Shown here: piece by piece, positions 6,236 through 10,649 of the stretch
Numbering within the stretch: position 1 is the first letter of the stretch
Layout: each line of letters begins with the position of its first letter
From: Hyphomonadaceae bacterium
Lineage (GTDB): Bacteria > Pseudomonadota > Alphaproteobacteria > Caulobacterales > Aquidulcibacteraceae
Direction: 5' to 3'
Assembly (NCBI GenBank): GCA_016791325.1
Contig: JAEUMU010000217.1
Span: 1 to 10,649 of the forward strand
DNA length: 10,649 bases
Position numbers and translations under genes: made by a program
The notes under the pieces: generated by a model
Seen by the model: the letters and a program-made list of their open reading frames with translations, nothing else
What the model was told of the DNA's origin: nothing
Databases searched by the model: none

Positions 6236-7573
6236 ATGAAAAAGATCATAGCGCTCTGCGCGATCGCGCTGCTGACAGCGTGCGCCAATAGCGAACAGCG
6301 TGACTTGGCGGTCGTTGAGCTGGATTGCCGCACTGGCCTCTATCTCAATGCCGAAGGCGAGGCGTTGGCGCTCACGCCAGCAGGATCGAGCGGCTATCGG
6401 TGGCGTATGCTCGATGGCCGCAGCGGCGCACTCGACGCCGCCGGCGGCGCTAGCAGGCTTGGAGTCACCGAAGAGCCGGACGGCTTTGAAGCAGAGCTCG
6501 GCGCATGTGGCGACGATCGCATCTCCTTCGGTCCGAGCGGCGCGCTGCAGAGCTATTTCCGCGCGCCAGTTCAGATCACCGACGTCACCTACACGCATGA
6601 CGGCCTAACCTTCGGCGGGCGGCTGATTTGGCCCGCGGGCGCCGAACACGCACCGCTGGTGGTTCATGTACATGGCTCGGGCCGCGCCTCTCAAGTACGG
6701 TCAGGCTCGATGCAGTGGTTGTTGGCCGCCCAAGGCATCGCCTCTTTCGCCTACGACAAGCGCGGCACCGGCCTTTCGGAAGGGCAATACACGCAAGACT
6801 TCGAGATCCTCTCCGCGGATGCGCGCGCGGCGCTGGCACAGGCCCGCAGCATGGCGGGCGAGCGCATCACGCGCGCGGGCTATGTAGGCGCGAGCCAAGG
6901 CGGTTGGGTCGCGCCGCTGGCGGCAAGCGAAAGCAATGTGGACTTCGTTGTAGCGCTCTATGGCCTCGCCGTAAGCCCACTGGAAGAGGACCGCTCCGAG
7001 GTGGTGCAAAACTTGGCGCTTGCGGGTTGGGGGCCGGATGAGCAAGCCAAAGGCGCGGCGCTCTCGGACGCCGCTGGCGTGATCATGGCGAGCAATTTCC
7101 GCGAAGGCTTCGAGGAGTTCGACCGCTTGCGCCGCGAATACCGCGAAGAAGCGTGGTACCAAGACATCGATGGCGAGTTCACAAGCGAAATGCTGCCCCA
7201 CCCTGCGCTCGCGCTGCGCCTTATCGGCCCTACGCGCAGCGTTGGCACCACCTGGCGCTACGATCCGATGCCAGTGCTGCGGCGGCTGGACACACCACAA
7301 TTCTGGATGATCGCCGGCGACGACACCGAAGCACCCCCGCAAGAAACAGTGACTCGCATTCGCGCACTGCAAGCTGAGGGCCGCCAAATTGATCTGGCGA
7401 TTTACCCCGGCGCCGACCACGGCATGTGGTTGACCGAACGCACGCCCGCTGGCGTACGCCAAACCGCACAGGTACGCGATTATTACCGCGCGATCGGCGA
7501 GTGGATTCTGTCGCGGGATCTCTCTGTGGCGCGCGCCGCTGGCGCTGAGGTAGAGTTGGCGCGCACGCCCTAG
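6236..7573 (+). CDS. Lipoprotein-type alpha/beta hydrolase
   Basis: Predicted envelope-anchored serine hydrolase of 445 residues. The start at ATG 6236 gives a lipoprotein signal, MKKIIALCAIALLTAC, with lipobox L13-T14-A15-Cys16; an ATG at 6200 would put 12 unlikely residues before it. Residues 20-115 form a beta-rich N-terminal region I cannot assign, with Cys31 and Cys91 as a possible disulfide. The alpha/beta hydrolase core starts near 120: HVHGSG (144-149) for the oxyanion hole, FAYDKRGTGLSEG (171-183), nucleophile Ser220 in GYVGASQGGW, a probable acid in AGDDTEAP (Asp362 or Asp363), and His395 in GADHGMW. The fold and triad resemble the S9/S33 peptidase and esterase group; the substrate is unknown. 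Its TAG stop shares a CTAG with the opposing ArsR-gene stop. There is no Shine-Dalgarno sequence before the ATG. Confidence 0.9.
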   Translation: MKKIIALCAIALLTACANSEQRDLAVVELDCRTGLYLNAEGEALALTPAGSSGYRWRMLDGRSGALDAAGGASRLGVTEEPDGFEAELGACGDDRISFGPSGALQSYFRAPVQITDVTYTHDGLTFGGRLIWPAGAEHAPLVVHVHGSGRASQVRSGSMQWLLAAQGIASFAYDKRGTGLSEGQYTQDFEILSADARAALAQARSMAGERITRAGYVGASQGGWVAPLAASESNVDFVVALYGLAVSPLEEDRSEVVQNLALAGWGPDEQAKGAALSDAAGVIMASNFREGFEEFDRLRREYREEAWYQDIDGEFTSEMLPHPALALRLIGPTRSVGTTWRYDPMPVLRRLDTPQFWMIAGDDTEAPPQETVTRIRALQAEGRQIDLAIYPGADHGMWLTERTPAGVRQTAQVRDYYRAIGEWILSRDLSVARAAGAEVELARTP

Positions 7574-7899
7574 TCTTTGCGCTTTCTCTTTCCACGCGCG
7601 ATCTCCGTATCGAGCGCGGCCAGCTTGGCCTCCCAGAAGCCGCGAAAACGCTCGACCCACTGGTCGACTTGCCGCAGCGGGGCGGCATCTACGGTGTAAA
7701 GCCGGCGGGCGCCTTCAGCGCGAACGTGGGCGAAGCCGCTGTCACGCAGCACTTTCAAGTGTTGCGAAACGGCGGGCTGGCTGATGCCAAACTCGGCTTG
7801 GATCACCGCCACAATTTCTCCGGAAGACCTCTCCCCTTCAGCCAACAGCTCCAAGATACGCCGGCGCACCGGATCGCCCAGGACGTCAAAAGCGTGCAT
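7570..7899 (-). CDS. ArsR/SmtB-type winged-helix repressor
   Basis: A 109-residue DNA-binding regulator. The start is the ATG at 7899, sharing a base with the stop of the upstream SRPBCC gene (TGATG); an in-frame start further upstream would give five extra residues. It opens with MHAFDVLGDPVRRRILELL, the usual first helices, and has the recognition helix GISQPAVSQHLKVLRDSGF (38-56) and the wing HVRAEGARRLYTV (58-70). The metal-binding ELCVCDL motif of ArsR/SmtB metal sensors is absent, so this belongs with the non-metal ArsR proteins paired with SRPBCC/AHSA1 proteins. The end is lysine/arginine rich (RGKRKRKD). It is co-transcribed behind the SRPBCC gene, whereas the repressor gene more often comes first in such pairs as I know them. 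It probably represses its own operon through the palindrome at 8555-8574. The inducer is unknown. Confidence 0.93.
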   Translation of the reverse strand: MHAFDVLGDPVRRRILELLAEGERSSGEIVAVIQAEFGISQPAVSQHLKVLRDSGFAHVRAEGARRLYTVDAAPLRQVDQWVERFRGFWEAKLAALDTEIARGKRKRKD

Positions 7900-8531
7900 C
7901 ACGCTTCGCCGCAATAGAACGCCTTCGTCGCCGCTGCGCGCCGAAGTGCGGCGTCCTCCGTTTCACCGCCGGCGATTTCGGCCTGACCCCAGCGATCGCC
8001 CGCCGCGCGCATGAACGCCTTTGCTTCATCGCTTGCGGCCCACGCCGGATCGGATTCAGGAGGCTTTTCACCGCCAGCCGAAAACAGGTGCAAGTAAAGG
8101 CCGAGCAGGCCAAGTTCCCAGCCGACGCCGGTCGCCCCCGCGCCAAATTGGTCCCAGTGCGGGCTGACATGGGCAATGTGGCGCAATTCGAGCCGCGCGC
8201 TCTCACCTTCGCTTGCGAGATCCACTTCCACCCAGCTGACAAAGCCGGCGAACTCCCACGTCAGCGCTAGGCGCTTCGGCGGCTCGCAGAGCGTAATTGT
8301 GCCGCTCGCATTGCCGCTCACGGCATAAGCGCCGCCGAGTCTAAAATCGCCGCTGACCGGCGCGAACCAACGCGGCAAGCGCTCCCGATTGGTGATGGCG
8401 TCCCAAAGGTCATCAATATCGGTGGCGTAGCTGCGCGTGGCGACGACGATGCGTGTGGGCTGGCCATCACGTTCTCCGTGGCGCACTTCGCGCCTCACCG
8501 CGCCAATAATCTCCGGAATATCAAAGGACAT
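7899..8531 (-). CDS. SRPBCC/AHSA1-domain protein paired with ArsR regulator
   Basis: A 210-residue START-like (SRPBCC) protein of the AHSA1 type, a fold with a hydrophobic ligand cavity; the ligand is unknown. The start is the ATG at 8531-8529, preceded by a good Shine-Dalgarno AGGAG nine bases away (plus-strand 8541-8545). The domain runs from about 27 to 150: IVVATRSYATDIDDLWDAIT (29-48), RLPRWFAPVSGDFRLGGAY (51-69), GTITLCEPPKRLALTWEF (77-94) and a long C-terminal helix region. Residues 160-210 (WAASDEAKAFMRAAGDRW, ending AFYCGEA) form the extra helical end seen in ArsR-associated members. Reading the same frame upstream gives a longer open frame over dut, rejected because the Shine-Dalgarno and promoter fit 8531. 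It is the first gene of the two-gene unit and is likely repressed by its partner. Confidence 0.92.
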   Translation of the reverse strand: MSFDIPEIIGAVRREVRHGERDGQPTRIVVATRSYATDIDDLWDAITNRERLPRWFAPVSGDFRLGGAYAVSGNASGTITLCEPPKRLALTWEFAGFVSWVEVDLASEGESARLELRHIAHVSPHWDQFGAGATGVGWELGLLGLYLHLFSAGGEKPPESDPAWAASDEAKAFMRAAGDRWGQAEIAGGETEDAALRRAAATKAFYCGEA

Positions 8532-8553
8532 GGGCGTGATCTCCTGACGCCAG

Positions 8554-8582
8554 GATATAAGTCCCCACTTATATGATGGCAA
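8554..8582 (-). promoter_or_regulatory. Promoter of the SRPBCC-arsR unit
   Basis: On the minus strand TTGCCA (8582-8577) and TATATC (8559-8554) are separated by exactly 17 bases, a strong sigma-70 match. Transcription would start near 8547, leaving a short leader that contains the AGGAG ribosome-binding site (8545-8541) and the ATG at 8531. The spacer and most of the -10 box are covered by the palindrome at 8555-8574. Confidence 0.55.
8555..8574. promoter_or_regulatory. Perfect 8-4-8 palindrome, probable ArsR operator
   Basis: ATATAAGT (8555-8562), spacer CCCC, ACTTATAT (8567-8574): both arms match perfectly. An A/T-rich 20-bp palindrome stands out in this G+C-rich sequence and is the kind of dyad bound by ArsR-family dimers. 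It covers the spacer and -10 box of the SRPBCC-arsR promoter, so a bound repressor would block it. It also lies 34 bases before the dut start, so an effect on dut cannot be excluded. Confidence 0.6.
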
Positions 8583-8607
8583 GGGCGGAATCGGGCTAGG
8601 CGGAGCG

Positions 8608-9069
8608 ATGACCTCAAGCATCCGCATCCGTGTCCGCCCGCTGCCGCACTTTGAGGGGCTGGCTATGCCCGCGTACGAGACAGCGCTCTCTGCTGGCATG
8701 GATCTGCGTGCGGCTTTGCCAGAAGGCGAGCCGATGACATTGCCGCCCGGTGCGCGCGTATTGGCGCCTACAGGACTGACGATCGCACTGCCGGCGGGCT
8801 TTGAAGCGCAAATTCGGCCGCGCTCCGGCTTAGCGTTTAAGCACGGCATCACTTGCCTCAACACACCGGGCACCATCGACGCGGACTATCGCGGCGAGGT
8901 GAAGGTGTTGCTGATCAACCTTGGGCAAGAACCGTTTGTGATTCAGCGCGGCGAGCGCATCGCGCAAATGGTCATCGCGCCGGTCACGCAAGCGGTATGG
9001 GAGCTGGCCGAGAGCCTCGACGACACAGCTCGCGGCGCGGGCGGCTTCGGCTCCACCGGGCGCGCCTGA
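8608..9069 (+). CDS. dut: Deoxyuridine 5'-triphosphate nucleotidohydrolase (dUTPase)
   Basis: Trimeric dUTPase: hydrolyses dUTP to dUMP and pyrophosphate, keeping uracil out of DNA and supplying dUMP for thymidylate synthesis. It has 153 residues, the standard length. All five motifs are present: I AGMDLRA (29-35); [13 protein letters not shown] (70-80) with Arg72 and Ser73; [23 protein letters not shown] (85-104), with Asp91 the likely catalytic base and Tyr94 the sugar-selecting residue; [12 protein letters not shown] (114-123); [11 protein letters not shown] (142-151), the mobile C-terminal arm. The ATG at 8608 is preceded by a GCGGAG purine stretch about three to eight bases upstream. It is divergent from the SRPBCC-arsR unit and convergent with the PH-domain gene, whose stop codon begins at the very next base. 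Confidence 0.98.
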   Translation: MTSSIRIRVRPLPHFEGLAMPAYETALSAGMDLRAALPEGEPMTLPPGARVLAPTGLTIALPAGFEAQIRPRSGLAFKHGITCLNTPGTIDADYRGEVKVLLINLGQEPFVIQRGERIAQMVIAPVTQAVWELAESLDDTARGAGGFGSTGRA

Positions 9070-9624
9070 TTAACGGGCGCCCAAACCGATAAAGCGCCTG
9101 CTACGCGTGCGGCGCTGGCGCGGCGCGGCAGGGGGCGCTTTCTCTGCGACGACATCTTCTTCGCGCGTAGCGCCGAGCGCGGCCTCGACGCCGTCGCGTA
9201 CTTGGTTGGCCATGCGTTGACCAGCCTGGGCCCGCGCCGTTTCGATTGCACGGCGGAAAGCCACCGGATTGGCCATGGTCGGAAAAACTAAGGTTGCGTC
9301 ACCTGTGCCGGTCACGATCACCCGGCCAAAACCGAACAACCTGGCGACCAGCGACTGATCGAGGGATACGCCCTCGACGCTCTGTACGGCGAGTTCCGCC
9401 GTGCGCCGCCGCAGCCAGCCGCGCTTGATCACCACCCGCTTGTTGGTGACTGCGAAGTCAGTCGTGCTCATAACGATCGCGGCACGCACAAAAATGAATA
9501 TGCCGACGATCGCGATGCCGAGCACAATCAATGCCGCCCAAGCACCAATCCAAAAGATGGCGGGCCATTTGCCGCGTTGAATGATGGTTTCGCCCGGTGC
9601 GAGGCTCTCGTCGATATAGCGCAT
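9070..9624 (-). CDS. Membrane-anchored bacterial PH-domain protein
   Basis: A 184-residue protein with one N-terminal membrane segment (about 22-48, AIFWIGAWAALIVLGIAIVG onward), long enough that a tight hairpin is possible. It is followed by a bacterial PH domain of the bPH2/YdbT type (about 57-128): DFAVTNKRVVIKRGWLRRRT (56-75), then LAVQSVEGVSLDQSLVARLF (78-97), GRVIVTGTGDATLVF (100-114) and a closing helix (NPVAFRRAIETARAQ). The tail from 160 is Ala/Pro/Arg rich and strongly basic. The ATG at 9624 is chosen over a TTG at 9633 that adds three residues. Single-copy bPH2 proteins are common and mostly uncharacterised; a role at the inner membrane is inferred. The gene converges on dut with zero spacer and is divergent from the MoeB/ThiF gene. 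Confidence 0.9.
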   Translation of the reverse strand: MRYIDESLAPGETIIQRGKWPAIFWIGAWAALIVLGIAIVGIFIFVRAAIVMSTTDFAVTNKRVVIKRGWLRRRTAELAVQSVEGVSLDQSLVARLFGFGRVIVTGTGDATLVFPTMANPVAFRRAIETARAQAGQRMANQVRDGVEAALGATREEDVVAEKAPPAAPRQRRTRSRRFIGLGAR

Positions 9625-9708
9625 GGCAGGCAAACGCGCTCGCGTCGCGCAATGTTCCTTGCTATGACGCAGCTGCCTTTCAAGTTTCGACGCGCTAGCA
9701 GAGCCTAC
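9625..9708. promoter_or_regulatory. Divergent PH-domain / moeB-like intergenic region
   Basis: This stretch separates the divergent starts at 9624 and 9709 and must supply at least one promoter. TTGAAA, read on the minus strand near the right end, is a possible -35, but I find no -10 box at a suitable distance on either strand. ATGs at 9652 and 9664 are in frame with the MoeB-like gene, so part of this region would be coding if that gene starts earlier. Confidence 0.25.
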
Positions 9709-10485
9709 GTGAACGCTCTTACCTCAGACGAACGCGCGCGCTACGCGCGCCACATTATGCTGAAGGAAATCGGTGGGCCTGGTCAGCTGAAGCTGCGCGG
9801 CGCGTGCATCGCATTGGTTGGCGCCGGTGGATTGGGAGCGCCAGCCGCCCTCTATCTGGCCGCGGCCGGCGTCGGGCGGCTGCGCATCATTGACGATGAT
9901 ACGGTGGCGCTCTCCAATCTGCAGCGGCAAGTGCTCTTCCGGACTGAAGACATCGGCTTACCCAAGACGGAGCGCGCCGCCGCGACGTTGGCTTCGCTCA
10001 ATCCCCATATCGTCCTCGAAGCACAACGCACACGGCTTACAGCGGACAACGCACCGGCGCTGCTTGACAGCGCCGACATCGTACTCGACGGCACGGATGA
10101 CTTCACCACGCGTTACATCGTCAATGCGGCGTGCCACACGCTGGGCATCACGCTGATCTCCGGCGCCGTCGGGCGCTGGGAAGGACAGCTGGCCACCTTC
10201 AAATCCGGACAGACCAAAGCCATGGCGCCCACGGAGCGCTTGCCCTGCTATCGCTGCCTTGTGCCCGAAGCGCCGCCGGATGCGGAAACCTGCGAACGTG
10301 TGGGTATTGTCGGCGCGCTGCCCGGTGTCATTGGCGCGATGATGGCGCTGGAAGCCGTCAAGGAGCTCACCGGCTCAGGCAAGAGCCTTGCGGGGCGGCT
10401 GCTCATCTACAATTCTCTCTCCGCCGAGGCGCGCACGATTGTGCTGCGGCGTGACCCTGCCTGTGTGGAGTGCGGCGATGTATGA
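9709..10485 (+). CDS. moeB: MoeB/ThiF/HesA-family E1-like adenylyltransferase
   Basis: ATP-dependent enzyme that adenylates the C-terminal Gly-Gly of a small sulfur-carrier protein (MoaD for molybdopterin, ThiS for thiamine). From the GTG at 9709 it is 258 residues, and landmarks then fall on E. coli MoeB numbering: Arg14 in RYARHIML and Asp130 in DGTDDF. ATGs at 9652 and 9664 would add 19 or 15 residues lacking family character. Motifs: VGAGGLGAP (37-45, nucleotide loop), IIDDDTVALSNLQRQVLF (60-77), GLPKTERA (83-90), a zinc site CYRC (Cys180, Cys183) with CVEC (Cys252, Cys255), and Cys195 in ETCERVGIVG near the position used for thiol chemistry in relatives. No rhodanese domain is fused to it. 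No moaD, thiS or other cofactor gene is nearby, so MoeB versus ThiF cannot be decided; the symbol is provisional. Confidence 0.9.
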   Translation: MNALTSDERARYARHIMLKEIGGPGQLKLRGACIALVGAGGLGAPAALYLAAAGVGRLRIIDDDTVALSNLQRQVLFRTEDIGLPKTERAAATLASLNPHIVLEAQRTRLTADNAPALLDSADIVLDGTDDFTTRYIVNAACHTLGITLISGAVGRWEGQLATFKSGQTKAMAPTERLPCYRCLVPEAPPDAETCERVGIVGALPGVIGAMMALEAVKELTGSGKSLAGRLLIYNSLSAEARTIVLRRDPACVECGDV

Positions 10486-10649
10486 AGTCTGGCGCGACAA
10501 GCTGATCGCCGCGGCGCGGCGAGATCAGGAAACGCGCGCGCGCCTCGCCGCGAGCGGCGCGTTGTTCAACGGCTACAACGCAGAAATGGAAGCTGTGAAC
10601 ATCGAGAATGCTGAGTTGATTGCTCAAGCCTACGCTGAGATCGGCTGGA
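10478..10649 (+). CDS. DUF6624-like protein (partial, continues past right edge)
   Basis: Open reading frame beginning at ATG 10478, inside the last 8 bases of the moeB-like gene, with GGAG at 10467-10470 as a well-placed ribosome-binding site. The 57 visible residues (MYEVWRDKLIAAARRDQETR at the start, then NIENAELIAQAYAEIGW) show the helical DQ-x2-R, M-x2-V-x-x-x-N and GW pattern that I associate with DUF6624, a family of unknown function. The overlap makes co-transcription and translational coupling with the moeB-like gene likely. The C-terminal part, and any signal or extra domain, lies outside the window. Confidence 0.7.
   Translation, partial: MYEVWRDKLIAAARRDQETRARLAASGALFNGYNAEMEAVNIENAELIAQAYAEIGW

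Noticed and set aside
5726..6598. 290-residue minus-strand open frame opposite the DUF6481-type and hydrolase genes
   Set aside because: It mirrors the repetitive charged plus-strand gene, giving Ala/Arg/Phe/Ser-rich sequence; the plus-strand reading has a start, ribosome-binding site and family resemblance.
6701..7660. 319-residue minus-strand open frame opposite the hydrolase and running into the ArsR gene
   Set aside because: The plus-strand hydrolase has a full signal peptide and catalytic motifs; this frame has none and would overlap the ArsR gene in another frame.
8532..8876. Upstream extension of the SRPBCC frame, overlapping dut
   Set aside because: The ATG at 8531 has a strong AGGAG site and a promoter just upstream; the extension is antisense to the complete dut gene and low in family-like sequence.
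1..10649. Mobile elements, CRISPR, phage or defence genes, tRNA or rRNA
   Set aside because: Read through on both strands: no transposase or integrase motifs, no regularly spaced repeats and no tRNA-like cloverleaf noticed. Base composition and codon style look uniform, giving no sign of recent transfer.

Overview
The window reads as a housekeeping stretch of an alphaproteobacterial chromosome, high in G+C and densely packed, with almost no spacer DNA and several overlapping start/stop codons. Gene content and protein style point to the Caulobacterales/Hyphomonadaceae side of the class. This is inference from the proteins; no rRNA or other marker is present. No stretch longer than about 120 bases lacks a gene. 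I see no tRNA, rRNA, CRISPR array, insertion sequence, integrase or phage gene.

Left part (1-1970, minus strand): a three-gene run, mutM (formamidopyrimidine-DNA glycosylase), then a small predicted secreted protein of unknown function, then an enoyl-CoA hydratase cut by the left edge. Plus strand from about 2053: ubiE, ubiB and coaBC, joined by a TAGTG overlap and an ATGA overlap, so almost certainly one transcript. It covers ubiquinone methylation, the UbiB kinase-like protein of ubiquinone synthesis, and two steps of coenzyme A synthesis. The block enoyl-CoA hydratase / mutM / ubiE / ubiB / coaBC / dut is, as I know it, often found beside rpsT and dnaA near the alphaproteobacterial replication origin, so those genes may lie just left of base 1.

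Middle (5681-8531): a hairpin and candidate promoter, a lysine/glutamate/alanine-rich DUF6481-type helical protein, and a lipoprotein-type alpha/beta hydrolase. The hydrolase converges on a minus-strand pair, an SRPBCC/AHSA1 protein followed by an ArsR-type repressor. The pair's upstream region holds a -35/-10 promoter whose spacer and -10 box are covered by a perfect 8-4-8 palindrome, a convincing candidate operator for the ArsR protein.

Right part (8608-10649): dut (complete dUTPase), a convergent membrane-anchored PH-domain protein with no gap between the two stop codons, a divergent MoeB/ThiF-type E1-like adenylyltransferase, and the start of a DUF6624-like gene overlapping it by 8 bases.

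I did not find an obviously new multi-gene system. The best leads are the palindrome-controlled SRPBCC-ArsR unit, the missing cysteine in the CoaC half of CoaBC, the proline-rich C-terminal tail of UbiB, and several small uncharacterised proteins.
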